A DNA stretch of 64,000 bases from NCBI GenBank assembly GCA_002105175.1, contig MCGE01000060.1, positions 35,478 to 99,477 on the forward strand, read 5' to 3'. The notes under the pieces are model-generated. The model was not told where the DNA came from. It was given only the letters and a program-made list of their open reading frames with translations, and did not search any database. The position numbers and the translations under genes are program-made. This document shows, one piece after another, positions 34,968-46,048 of this stretch. The first letter of the stretch is position 1, and each line of letters starts with the position of its first letter. This stretch comes from Absidia repens (taxonomy: Eukaryota; Mucoromycota; Mucoromycetes; Mucorales; Cunninghamellaceae).

Positions 34968-35969
34968 CTGGCGCTCCGCTGGAGCTTTTGGAAATCTTTC
35001 GATTTACTGGGTGTCACAGTTTTTTATTAAAATGTGGGTTTCGATGGGATAGGATTAAAGCCTCCGCCATTTCGCACTTTGGTGGGCAGCCCCTTGAGGC
35101 CCGACCGTCGTGCTCAGCGCGTCGTCAATGGGTACTTTTTTTTGTGTGTGGTGAAAAATAGAAGGTCGAAAAATAGGGTGACTGACCATTCGCACTCCGC
35201 CTCCATGGTTTTAAATTTTCTGTTGGCCCTTTTTTTTTTTTCTTCTTCTTTCTTTCTTTTCTTTTTTTCAGAACTTCAACTTCAACTGTGGATTTAATGA
35301 ATCTTGGATTAGTGGTTAGAACTTGAATCAGGGGCCTTTTGAAAAGTGCAATGCAAACATCATGGGGAAACCCTTCCATTTTGGATTCGTGATCTTCGAC
35401 CGTCATCAAATTAGCATTCATTTTAGAATAGTGTCATTAGCTCAACTTGGCGTTAGTTGTCATAGTTTATATTGCATCTATATCAGAATTAAATATGTCT
35501 TGTCTTTTTATTATTATTCTCTTTTATGCCTTTCATTGTCTATCTGAATGGGCATGGCATATGCGTGTAAAAAAACAGAACCGGTGTGTGTGTATGTGGG
35601 GGGGGGTTGTGTAAAATGCTAATTACAGTCTATCTGGAAATGTGTTGCCAAAAAAACCAACAACATTGTAACAGCGACATGGATACGGTGATGTGAGCGG
35701 AGGAAATGGACGGATAGTACAAGGTCAGAGAAGTTCCAAGTGGAGCGTTGGAAATCTTTCGATTTATTGGGTGTCAAAGTTTTTTTATTAAAATGTGGGT
35801 TTTGATGGGAAGGGATTAGGGCCTCCGCCATTTCGCACTATGGTGGACAGCCCCTTGGGGCCCAACCGTCGTGCTCAGCGTGTCGTCAATGGGTTTTTTG
35901 TGTGCTGAAATAATAGCTTACTTGAAATGCGTTGGAGAGATTAGAGTTTGATTATGTAGTGGTTGCGAC
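34968..35969. repeat. dispersed repeat sequences
   Basis: About 35010-35130 and 35765-35895 are two direct copies of a roughly 130-bp block (GGGTGTCA...AAATGTGGGTTT...CCTCCGCCATTTCGCAC...CAGCCCCTTG...GTCGTGCTCAGCG). About 35360-35430 carries the ATGGGGAAACCC...CATTTTGGAT block also at 4617, 23068, 40518 and 56886. No gene supported. Confidence 0.6.
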
Positions 35970-36356
35970 TGTCATGAATCAACATGAATAACATTGTGTA
36001 ACCCGACCTTCTCAGTTCCCGCACCTCTTGGCGTACTTAGCATATTCTTAGTTTATTATAAATAGTCCCCATCTCCCCACTCTAGCTTAGTTTTCCTTTA
36101 TCTGTTATCCTGTTATTATCCTGACTCTTCTCTTGCCTTATCTACCAATAAATATCTCTGACTTGTAACCTATTCATCCCTCATTCCCCCTGTCCAATTC
36201 ATTCTTTCTTCGTCTTCGTCTTGATTTCTAAATTGACTTCAAACATCGACATCTTTATTTCTGCTTGATCTATACTACATCTAGTAAGATCTTCTATTCT
36301 GCCTCTGCCTTGTGAAGTATAACCTACTGTATCTCCGTCCTGTCCGGTTTCTGACA
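35970..36356 (+). repeat. 5' LTR of Gypsy A (LTR-4 family)
   Basis: 387 bp, TG...CA ends. TTATTATAAATAGTCCCC is the promoter-like block and AATAAATATC the likely polyadenylation signal. TCATAACAGATCC follows directly; the same sequence follows the LTR of Gypsy B, so it probably belongs to the primer-binding region. Confidence 0.8.
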
Positions 36357-36542
36357 TCATAACAGATCCAACAACATTGGTTATTATTTCTTCCGTCTTG
36401 TCCTTTGAAAATCTACTCATCTAAATTACCTCTGCTTGGTCACTGAATTACAACTACATTCAATTGACACTACTTTATCTCATCTGTCTCGCTCCTTATA
36501 CTGCTCTGTCAACTACTACATTGTGATATATTCTGGTCTGTC

Positions 36543-37404
36543 TTGTTTATGGAAATTACTCTTACTCTCAAAATTGAATTGTCCATACCTACTATTGTGT
36601 TATTGAATACTTTTGCTCTACAAACTATCTCATCACCCTCAATGTCTCTCTCTGCTGAACAAGCTAACGTTCTAGACGACTTACTCCAACGATTCAACAA
36701 TCTCCATTCCGCTCTTCCAAAGGAAATTGACGATATCAAGGAAACCTTCTCAAAATATGAACGACGACTGGCTACTGCCGAAGGCGGTGTAGATCACGTA
36801 GTCCAAAAACTCTCGGATGGCCTTAAGGATCTTGAAGATTCCATCATTGCTCGTCTTCAGGCCTTGTCCACGGAAATCTATGGCCACATGTCTAGTCACT
36901 ATGCGCAAAAGGCCAATCTACCTCCTCTTGTGGAACCCACCCCCCCATTATGGATAAAGATGCTTCACCAACCTGAACCTTTCCATGGTAAAGCCAGCAC
37001 TTGCAATGCATTCTTTTCCCAATTGGCTCTATCCTTCGCTGCAAATGAAGATCGGTTCAACAGTGACGAAAAAAAGATCTTGTTTGCCATCTCGTATCTT
37101 TCCGGCAATGCTTTTGCCTATATGGAACCCTACCTGTCGAAATTGGAAAAACCCGCTCACCTCCGCCCAACTGTGTTAACAAGTTTCCCATCCTTTAAAG
37201 AAACTATTATCAATGCCTTTGGGGATTCCAACCCGGTCGTCAACGCTGAAGCCTCATTGCGGACTGGACCTGCTTCTGTGTATTCTACTGAATTTCGTCG
37301 GCTTAGTATGTTGGTCACTTGGAACGACGCTGCGCTCTGCTCTCAATATACTCTGAATCTAAAAGATACAGTACAAGATGAACTCGCCAGAAGAGACGAA
37401 ATTG
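36543..37404 (+). pseudogene. Gypsy gag fragment
   Basis: The likely start is the ATG at about 36643 (MSLSAEQANVLDDLLQRFN). It encodes a coiled-coil-like N-terminus, then the Gag core (QPEPFHGKASTCNAFFSQLA, LSFAANEDRFNSDEKKI, ATMEPYLSK-like segment, SVYSTEFRRLSMLVTWNDAA). It ends abruptly at an LTR-5 (37405) after KDTVQDELARRDEI, where the related Gypsy B gag continues into a zinc knuckle. Confidence 0.8.
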
Positions 37405-37815
37405 TGTCGCATCATGAAAAATGATGGCATAAAAATAAAACCTGTTCCTGAAGAAATTGAAATTCCGATTAGGAACACTGCATGATAAAAATAAATAATC
37501 ACGTAACATTGTGATAGAAGAAAAGAAAATAATGATTCACTTCATGAAATCATTAGGTCCCATAAAATAGAATAAAAGAAAATAAAATACCCTTGCAACA
37601 ACATCAATCATATCATCATACGATTATAATAAAGATGATGATCATGATAAAAAATAATAATAACAATAAACCCATGTAATATCTATTTCCAATGAAACAT
37701 AAGATATAGTATATAAAGAGTGACATTTTTATTAATAAAAACCATATACAAGAATCTCACTTAATTCTACCTGTCCCACTTTTTATTTTTTTTATTTTTT
37801 TCTTTATATACGCTA
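37405..37815 (+). mobile_element. LTR-5, longest copy
   Basis: Starts TGTCGCATCATGAAAAATGA and runs through AATAAAAACCATA...CACTTAATTC to about CTATTCCACAACA. No matching target duplication, because the two sides belong to different Gypsy fragments; recombination is likely. Confidence 0.6.
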
Positions 37816-39181
37816 TTCCACAACAGTAGCTCCAGAATCCACCAATGCCTTGACATGGATGTTTCGAAGGTTGTATTGAAGAATAACCGAAAGCCAAAGA
37901 GAGTTTCTTTCAATGGAGGCACCTAAGGTAGACAATTGGACTACTGTACCTTCTAGTGGTGAACCTTTAGATACATCGTTGACTGTCATTGTTGAGGATA
38001 ACACGGCAGAGGCCCTTTGGTTCTTTTTAGGACACTTGTTGTTGTAGTGACCCTTTTCTCCACAATACATACAGAGGTTGTTATCCCGACGATATTGTTT
38101 TTGGGATTCAAACAAGGGTTGGGTTTTGGTGCTATGCATGGTGCTTAAGTCCATAGCTTGAACACCCGAAGAAGCTTGAGTTGTGCCACTAGGACGTGAA
38201 TCGGAAGGTGAATGGAGCGCGATTGGCCAGAGTTGGACGAGCTTTGGTAGTTACGAGAGTGCTGACGATGGGGGTTGCTAGGAGGTAGCTGCTTACGATG
38301 ACGCTGACGATTATATAGTCGGTTGTCAATATCGATTGCAGTAGAGATCGGTTTGTCCAGATCGTCAATGGAGTCCCGGCGTGCCAATTCATCTTGAACA
38401 CTATCTTTGAGATTCAACAAGTACATACTGGGAACACAAAGCGGCGTCATTCCACGAGACAAGCATGCTAAGACGCCTGAACTCTGTAGAATATATAGAA
38501 GCTGAGCCTGATTGTTTTAGAGTGCGTAACGCGGCCTCGGCATTGATGACAGGGTTTGAGTCGCCAAAGGTGTTCATAATAGTATCCTTAAAGGTCGAGA
38601 AGCTGGTCAACACGGAAGGACGACGATGCACAGGGCTGTCTAGCTTGGCAAGAAAAGGTTCCATATACGCAAAGGCTGTTCCCGTGAGATATGAGATGGC
38701 AAATAGAATTTTTTTTGATCCGAGTCAAAACGTTCTTCATTTGCCGCGAACGACAAGGCCAATTGAGAAAAGAACGCGCTACAAGCACTGGCTTTTCCGC
38801 CAAAGGGTTCTGGTTGGCGTATTTTAAAAGATGCAACGGATTCCTTCTCGGCGGGGGCAGATGAATTGGAGACAGACGGATGGGCCAAAGTTTCAAGGGC
38901 CGATAAGCTATTTTTTTGAGCATAATGAGTAGAGAGATGACCGTAAATTTCAGTGGAGAAATTGCGCAGGTTGGCGGTGGTAGATTCTTCAACATGTTGA
39001 AGACTTTCGGTAAGTTTTTGGGCAAAATGATCAACTCCTCCTTCGGTAGTGACCAAATGGTGTTCCATTTTTGATAATTGATGCTTGATTTCATCCAGTT
39101 GATTTGGTAAGGAGGAATGAAGAGCATTGAATCGAGCTAAGAGGTCGTCGAGAACATTGGCTTGTTCTGTAGATAACGACA
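37813..39181 (-). pseudogene. Gypsy gag-protease, frameshifted
   Basis: ATG at 39181 (MSLSTEQANVLDDLLARFNA), strongly similar to the gag at 36643. Frameshifts occur in the T run near 38710, near 38420 and near 38150. The zinc knuckle is CMYCGEKGHYNNKC (about 38070), and the protease active site DSGAT is just before 37813. Confidence 0.8.
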
Positions 39182-39356
39182 TGGTGACACAGAATAACAG
39201 AGATAACAATAAACTGAGGACAGAAGTATAATACAGTGAATATGGAGTCAAAATAGTATACAAGACAAGACAGAAGTGACGAGACAGACAGATATACAGT
39301 AGGTAGGCAAGAGCAAACAGAAAAGTAATAATTCAAAAGTTGTTTGATCTGTTATG

Positions 39357-39699
39357 ATGTCAGGAATGTAGTACAGACCGGACGGAGGTTGAATTAATAC
39401 TTCCAGGACAAACAGAACAGGCTGGACAATGACTTAGGAAAGTTTCAAGAAGATCTTATACTGATGCGATGGAATCAGTAAAAGTACAAACACGATGACG
39501 GAGAGGGAGTAAGAGGTTTATTGATAAAATATTGCAAAGACAGGATAACAGATAACGAAAACTAAACTAGAGCGGGGAGATGGGGGTTATTTATACTAAA
39601 CTAATAAGTGCTGAGCACTTCAGGAGATGCGGGAACTGAGAAGACAAGGGGTGACAAAGGAAGGACAAAGAAAGGAACGGAGTATGAACTTTATTCATG
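39357..39699 (-). repeat. LTR of Gypsy B (LTR-4 family)
   Basis: Minus strand starts TGTCATGAATAAAGTTCATA and ends ACATTCCTGACA, 343 bp. Confidence 0.7.
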
Positions 39700-39966
39700 A
39701 CAGATGGACTTCTATTCTACAAAAACTTGGTATGTGTACCTGATGATGAAGACATCAAAAAAGAAATTTTGGAAGAATGTCACGACTCATCTGTCGCTGG
39801 CCATTTTGACGTCACGCAAACCTACGATTTGGTATCCAAAAATTATCATTGGCCTGACGTGCGTAAAGATGTGAAAAAAATATGTCTCCGACTGTAACGT
39901 CTGTATGCGGAATCACCACCCCGACCGTCCAACGCTTCGCGGAGCTCAGCCTAAGAAGGGAGCGTC
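39697..39966 (+). pseudogene. Gypsy integrase zinc-binding fragment
   Basis: DGLLFYKNLVCVPDD, then HDSSVAGHFDVTQTYDLVSK and, one frame over, CNVCMRNHHPDRPTLRG: the H2C2 zinc-binding domain of retroelement integrases, interrupted by a frameshift near 39875. AAGAAGGGAGCG just before the 3' LTR is the likely polypurine tract. Confidence 0.8.
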
Positions 39967-40196
39967 TGTCATGAATCAACATGAATAACATTGTGTAACC
40001 CGACCTTCTCAGTTCCCGCACCTCTTGGCGTACTTAGCATACTCTTAGTTTATTATAAATAGTCCCCATCTCCCCACTCTAGCTTAGTTTTCTTTATCTG
40101 TTATCTCGTCTACTCTCAGCTGTTATCCTGTCCTGTTATTATCTTGCCTCTGCCTTGTGAAGTATAACCTATCTCCGTCCTGTCCGGTTTCTGACA
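39967..40196 (+). repeat. 3' LTR of Gypsy A
   Basis: 230 bp. Matches 35970-36356 at both ends but lacks an internal segment. Confidence 0.8.
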
Positions 40197-40201
40197 GCAA
40201 C

Positions 40202-41069
40202 TGCCTTTCCACTGGAAGATAAAATGAATTATGCTATATGGTAATTATGGCGATTGCCCGTTTATTTAATTTTTATTTGCAGTTCCCTGATTTTTTGACA
40301 TAAAAAAAAAAAAGCTGGATGATTCAGGCTCCGCATTTTGCTTTCTATTTTTTTTTTGGTCCCCTTTTTTTTCCCTCTCTTTTTCTTTCTTTTTTATTTT
40401 TTTTCCTTCATGATAGTCTGAATGATATGATGGCAAGGCTCATTGGGGAACTGGTAATCTAGGATTAGTGTTAGAACTTGAATTAGGGGCGTTTTAAAAA
40501 ACGCAGAACAAACATCATGGGGAAACCCTTTCATTTTGAATTTAGATCACCTTTGAAATGTGCAAATGGAAACCCTCATTAGCTTAGCTTAGTAGCTGTT
40601 ATAGTTTATATGTACGCTTGAATAAAAAAAATATGTCTAGTCTTTTATCAATAGTCCCCCTCATACATTTACATTGTTTGTGTTGTCCAATGGGTATACA
40701 TGCGCAAAGAAAAGAATAAGCTGATCGACTTGTCTATGTCTGAAAATATAGGGTGGTATTTATTGATGGGCAGATATGAAAAAAGGGATAGAGGGAATTA
40801 TACGAGGGTTTCTTTGTAAACAATATTAGCAGTTTTAGGACTTGGGTCAGTAACAGGGGGCTGGGTTACTGTGTAGTATATGTTCTCACCCGATTTTTTT
40901 TTCGTTTTCCGTTTCTGCAGACCATTATTCCAAATCCTGTTGTAGTATCATAGAATACGTTTTGTTGAATTAGCCACCGAAGTGTTTCTTCTTTATTTCG
41001 ACATACACAGTAGATGCTATTTCCCAAATATCTGGATTAGATGTCATTCTATCAATAATAAAAAACATG
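40202..41069. other. intergenic with dispersed repeat
   Basis: T-rich stretches, then about 40455-40620 with the ATCATGGGGAAACCCTTTCA block. No gene supported. Confidence 0.4.
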
Positions 41070-41535
41070 TGTCAAGAACCAGACAAGACGGAGATGAGTT
41101 ATACTTCAGGGACAGTATATACAGTATGTAGTATATATAACAAAGATAATTTTACCTAGATTGAGTATTCAATTCAGGAGATCAGAGATGGTTTATTGTT
41201 AAGATATACAACAGGATAACAGATAATGAAATAAAACTAGAGTTGGGAGAAGGGGTTATTTCCCGCTTAAGGACAAATTTACTTTCCAAGCTCTAAACAC
41301 TCAAAAGCTATACTAAAGGACAACTCGAGACATCCTATTCAACCTAAAAAAAATTTAAAAAACTACAAAAACACTACTTTGTTACAAGTTCACACCCATT
41401 TTAGCCGTAACGTATTCCTGTAGCTTATTGAATAAGACAAGACAAGATAACAGATGAAGATAAGACTAAAACTAGAGTGGGGACATGGGGTTATTCATAT
41501 AAAACTAAAAATGTGCTAAGCACGCAAAAGAGGTT
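41070..41535 (-). mobile_element. LTR-4-like fragments
   Basis: Two minus-strand fragments (41070-41280 and about 41425-41535). Both carry ATAACAGAT...AAACTAGAGT-GGGGA, and the first begins TGTCAAGAACC. Between them is unassigned A-rich sequence. Confidence 0.55.
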
Positions 41536-42374
41536 AGACAAAGAAAACAAGACATTTGGTCAAGAGCCAAAGGGTGGTACAAAAATGGAAGTTGGCTGCA
41601 CAAGACAATAGTAGATCCGTAATTAATTAATTATTTTTAAAAATAAAAGTAGGGTGCTAAAAAAGGAAATTCGCCTAATTTGTAGAATTGCTGGTTATTT
41701 TTCATTGGAGTGGAGGAGGAAGGCGTGATACTGAAGAAACACCGGTTGTGTGGACGGTGAAAGATATTAACTTCGATAAGCGCTGAAAAATTATGGAATA
41801 CTTACCGTTTATGTTAGAAAATCTGCCAATAAAAATGCGGGATTTCAATTGAATTTTATAAGGTGGTGCTTTCTTTTTTCACATGTCATGGAGTGTGATT
41901 TTTGTTACCTTGGTATCAGCGGATGCCATTTATACTCGCCGTTTATCAGTGCTTTCCAGAGAATTGGGTTACTTCACAGTGCGGGATTAGGTCTTTGGTG
42001 GATGTGAGGAATGTATTTTATCTTGTTGATATATTATTTCGGAGTCATAAAAAGAGGGACACGAGACTGGTGACCAGTATATAATCGTATGACAATGTTT
42101 GCTACTCCAGTAGGCCTAGCTATTTTCCCCCGATAGACCCGATTGACCCAGTTGACATAAAAAACAAATATTTATCTCAATCGCTTCCAAAAAAACACAT
42201 TTATTTCAATCGTTTATACATAAAAAAACATTTATTTCAATCGCTTCCAAAAAACAAACACATTCATCGCAAATCGTCTCACAAATAAAAAAGTAGAATA
42301 ATATGTAAAATAATGACATTATTATAAACAAACTATGATTCTATCGCTAATGGTGTGTCTTCAGTTTAGAGTAT
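41536..42374. other. no gene seen
   Basis: AT-rich. Three short repeats of AACACATTTATTTCAATCGC-type sequence at about 42165-42260. A short open frame at 41902-42084 is not recognised. Confidence 0.4.
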
Positions 42375-42428
42375 ATTGAAATGCCAATCCTTTTTTATAC
42401 AAAAAAAAAAAAATTGAAATGCCAATCC
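42375..42428 (+). mobile_element. poly(A) micro-insertion with 16-bp direct repeat
   Basis: ATTGAAATGCCAATCC at 42375-42390 and 42413-42428 flank TTTTTTATAC plus an A run (22 bp). The end matches LINE 3' termini. This is the longest and clearest duplication of the set. Confidence 0.85.
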
Positions 42429-42471
42429 AACTCTTGAGCAGTATAATCTTCTTGATGGTGTCACTTGATAG

Positions 42472-43397
42472 TAGGGCTCTTAACAATACCTAAATGAGGA
42501 GTATTGGTATTGAACAATACCATGTTAGCGGGATTAGCAATACCAAAACCTTAGCGGGACGGTACCCCTTATAAGTATTGGTATTGATCAATACCTCTTA
42601 GCGGGATTAGCAATACCAATACCTTAGCGGGACGGTACCACTTCTAAGTATTGGTATTGATCGATACCTCTTAGCGGGATTAGCAATACCAAAACTTTAG
42701 CGGGACGGTACCACTTCTAAGTATTGGTATTGATCAATACCTCTTAGCGGGATTAGCAATACCAAAACTTTAGCGGGATGGTACCACTAATAACTATTAG
42801 TATTGAGCAATACATGTTGCTGTGACAAACAATAAAAAAAAAAGCGACGTTGGTGATATGTTGTATAAATAATAATGTCTAATTTATTTCGAGTAAAAAA
42901 AAATAAAACAATCTAAAATCTAAAGAGGGGGTTGTTTCAAGTGAGCTACGCGTAGGAGGAATAATAAAGCTATGTAAACGAATGTTCATCATCAGTAGGA
43001 CTCTTAACAATTCCTAAGTGAGGAGTATAGGTATTGAAAAATACCATGTTAGCGTGATTAGCAATATTAATTCCTTACCGGGACGGTACCATCAGTAGGT
43101 ATTGGTATTGATCAATACCTCTTATCGGGATTAGCAATACCAAAACCTTAGCGAGACGATACCACTAATAGGTATTGGTATTGATCAATACCTCTTAGCG
43201 GGATTAGCAATACCAAAACCTTAGCGGGACGGTACCACCAATAAAAGTTGGTATTGATCAATACCTCTTAGCGGGATTAGCAATACCAAAACCTTAGCGA
43301 GACAATACCGCCAGTAGGTATTGGTATTGATCGGTACCAGGTATTGAGGACTTTTTCTCAATACCATAATCGGGACGGGACCAAATTAAGAGCCCTA
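42472..43397. mobile_element. hAT-type non-autonomous element A
   Basis: 926 bp with terminal inverted repeats TAGGGCTCTTAA...TTAAGAGCCCTA and an exact 8-bp target duplication CTTGATAG (42464-42471 and 43398-43405). TIR and duplication length are hallmarks of hAT elements. Inside are two blocks of roughly 73-bp tandem units (about 42575-42790 and 43095-43330), each unit with the perfect palindrome GGTATTGATCAATACC and TTAGCGGGATTAGCAATACC. An internal copy of the left end lies near 42995. No transposase frame. Confidence 0.92.
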
Positions 43398-43489
43398 CTT
43401 GATAGTGATGATCTAGTGAATGGCAAAACAGATCGAGCTTGAGAAAATTTTTTTTCACTTGGAGCGCTAGAAGCTAAAAAAAAAGAATT

Positions 43490-44062
43490 TGATTAGACCT
43501 TTGTGATGGACAACATGTTGATTTTTTCATTACCAGGAGCGGAGAGGTAATCTTTGGCTGTTCTGGACAAGGCTGGGTAAACGGATGATTTTGTTTTCCA
43601 GTAATCATAGATAAAGCTATCAGTTCCAAATTCCACCGGTGATGACAGGTATGCGTTGATTTCTGATAGTGTATTGCTAGAAGTCGAATTTCTGTTCATT
43701 GTTCCGTATACAGTATGTCGCCTAATAGCGTTTGCAGCGAGGAGGATTACACCATACTATTCTGATTGTCTGTTGTCGTTGCTGTCATGTCGTCATTGTC
43801 GTTGTATTGTTCATACAAACCTTGTAACATATCTTTGGCTTGTGTTTCGTACTTGGTTTCCCAGTTGACAGCATCATGATACGCCGTCTTCATTCGTGGA
43901 TCCAACACGAGGCCCACGTTGTAATGGAGGATGTCGTCGGTTTTTGAATAGTAGGACAATAACTTGATTTTGCATTTTTCAGCAGCAGCCTTCAGCAATA
44001 CATTTGTTGTTCCAGCGATGTAGTCTTCCACGAAATCAATCAGGTAATTGTAAGCAGGGATC
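43490..44062 (-). pseudogene. hAT transposase C-terminal fragment
   Basis: Minus strand: PAYNYLIDFVEDYIAGT, then HYNVGLVLDPRMKTAYH (the LDPR-K block of hAT transposases), a frameshift and stop near 43740, then the dimerisation region INAYLSSPVEFGTDSFIYDY with WKTKSSVYPALSRTAKDYL. The N-terminal BED finger and first catalytic residues are missing; the 5' side is cut by an LTR at 44063. It may belong to the family that moves the elements at 42472 and 46049, but this is not shown. Confidence 0.8.
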
Positions 44063-44445
44063 TGTCAAGAATTGATTACACAGGCACGCGGAGGTTGAAA
44101 TGTTACTTTCAGGACAGACAGAACAGACAAGAGAATAGCTTGTAGTATTCCTGGTTCCTGATTAGCAATATGTACATCAAAATATCTATACCATCATCAT
44201 TTGCATATCCGCCTTATCTCCATTCTATTTTTTTACCCTAGAACTCTCCACTTATTCTCACACTTGTCATTCAACACATCAGATACCACATAGCCTCAAT
44301 TATCCGTAGTCGCAAATATACCGTTATCATGCTCCCATCCACAGCCACAAATATCTTCATTTTATTATAAAGAGACTTGGCATTTTATCAATTAAATAAA
44401 AACCATATCAATTGTATCACTTATTTTTACTCTTGCACTTAAAAA
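44063..44445. mobile_element. LTR fragments
   Basis: 44063-44130 begins TGTCAAGAATTG and resembles an LTR-4 end (minus). About 44255-44440 is an LTR-1 3' part (plus) with TTATTATAAAGAGACTT and AATAAAAACCATATCAATTG. Confidence 0.5.
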
Positions 44446-44773
44446 AAAATGTAATGTTTGTAGTAGATAATAAAGTCAAAGTCAAATAAGTGAGACAAAG
44501 TTATATTTTTATTTTAGTAAAATGATGGAAGGCTTTTATAATAAAATTGGGGAAGCGGTTATTGGAATAATAAATTTCTACTACTAATGTATTATTGGAT
44601 GAGATAGAGATGAGGGATTAAATCATTGGACTGTGATTAGATGATTGAATGATTATTAGTGTACTGACAGTTAGTGCCTGATCTGAGTCTGACATTTGCT
44701 ATATTTGATACATTGATCACCTTGGGAAAATCATCCGGTAAATACAAAATTCTCCCTGCAAATCCCGGTAAAC

Positions 44774-44900
44774 GTCGGATCAAACGCCGGGTGCTCCTTG
44801 CATCACCCGGCCTAACGGATTGACCTTGTATATGCGAGATCATCACCCTGCATGACGGATTGACCTTGTATATGCGAGATCATCACCCTGTATGACGGTT
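44774..44900. repeat. GC-rich hairpin and 42-bp direct repeats
   Basis: CGCCGGGTG...CACCCGGC forms a hairpin at about 44783-44812. GACGGATTGACCTTGTATAT and following bases repeat twice at about 44816-44857 and 44857-44898. Near the other end GGCCGGTT-CGT-AACCGGCC (47108-47126) is a matching GC-rich hairpin. Possible transposase-binding subterminal DNA. Confidence 0.65.
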
Positions 44901-45100
44901 TGTTTTTTGCAAATACAAGATACAACCCTGCCAATAGCTATATAACGCAGGATAAAAAAAAAATTATCTGCTTATACTTTTTCAAACAGCCCAAGTTTAC
45001 TTCTAATGGCAAGATAAGATAATAGATGGCATATAAAAAGATTTTATTGATTGACTGACTACTAAAAAAAAAAAAAAAGATTATACGTACAATAAACTGA

Positions 45101-45131
<31 letters not shown>

Positions 45132-45134
<3 letters not shown>

Positions 45135-45290
45135 GCCACATCTCAGGTAACCATCGATGAAGAAGAAATTGACGATGAATTTGAAGAAGACGAGCGTGTC
45201 AGCCACATGCACATTGGTCTCAATGGCGATGGTGACGATCTCAATGCTTCTCGTCCAGCAAAGAAAAATAAAATTTCGATTGTCATATAA
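45132..45290 (+). pseudogene. acidic exon of an unrecognised gene
   Basis: After a T run of 30 ending in AG the frame reads EATSQVTIDEEEIDDEFEED, then RVSHMHIGLNGDGDDLNASR and PAKKNKISIVI before a stop. It looks like the exon of a gene carried by the CACTA-like element. The mini-exon array at 45380-45800 lies downstream. Confidence 0.4.
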
Positions 45291-45374
45291 TATTGTGCGG
45301 AGATTTAATGGTACCCCAAACCAAAAATCGCCGTCCCTTTGTTTTTTGTAATTTTTTCTTTCTTCATAGAGCTA

Positions 45375-45800
45375 TTACGTGTATAGAATCTCAAGGCAAG
45401 TCAATTTAAAAAAAAAAGAACGATGGTGATATGATACTAACTTCTTTTCTTTAGATGATCATTCTATACGACATATGCTTGAAGTCAAACAACATCAGGC
45501 AAGCCAATGAACAAAAAAGAGAGATGATGTTATGATACTAGCTTCTTTTCTTTAGATGATTCAGTCTATACGACGCAAACTTGGGAGTCAAACAACATCA
45601 GGCAAGCAAATGAAAAAAAAAAAAAACGATGGTGATCTGATACTAACTTCTTTTCTTTAGATGATTCATTCTATACGACGACGAAAACTTGGAGTCAAAC
45701 AACATCAAGGCAAGCCAATGAAAAAAAAAGAGAGAGACGGTGATATGATACTAACTTCTTTTTCTTTAGATGATTCATTCAGTGTGACGCTTGCAATATG
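45375..45800 (+). repeat. tandem mini-exon/intron array
   Basis: About four units of 110-120 bp. Each has a TACTAAC (or TACTAGC) branch-like site, TTCTTTTCTTTAG, then ATGATTCATTCTATACGACG-like sequence of 44-49 bp ending AACATCAG or AACATCAAG, then GCAAGC. AG|GCAAGT/C fits a GC-AG intron donor, so each unit would be a small exon plus intron of about 70 bp. Exon lengths (44, 46, 49) are not multiples of three. Confidence 0.65.
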
Positions 45801-46048
45801 ATTCCATTTGATTGCCGATTTGACAACTACTCCAATCTCTGCCGAAATAACTGCTGCTATATGGGATTCTTCCAATGATGACAATAAACAAAGGGAAGGA
45901 TTTATTTAGTCTGTACTGTATGATTTGTCTAGGTCTTTTTGGAACAAAAAACGCGATGTGCTTAGTTTTTCAGTTTATTTTTAGTGTCGCTGTTATCAAT
46001 TTAGATTAGTACCCTTTAATCATTTATTTGACATTGCAATAAAAACAC

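Larger units (their letters stand above)
37813..39699 (-). mobile_element. Ty3/Gypsy element B, 5' part only
   Basis: Minus strand: LTR at 39699-39357, TCATAACAGATC after it, then gag (from about 39181) and the start of the protease. Everything after the protease active site is missing, cut at the LTR-5 boundary. Confidence 0.75.
35970..40196 (+). mobile_element. Ty3/Gypsy element A, degraded and nested
   Basis: The 5' LTR is 35970-36356 and the 3' LTR is 39967-40196. Both start TGTCATGAATCAACATGAAT and end CCGGTTTCTGACA; the 3' copy has lost about 150 bp internally. They are flanked by GCGAC (35965-35969) and GCAAC (40197-40201), a likely 5-bp target duplication with one change. Only a gag fragment and an integrase zinc-finger fragment remain. 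The middle holds an LTR-5 and part of an oppositely oriented Gypsy element. Confidence 0.75.
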
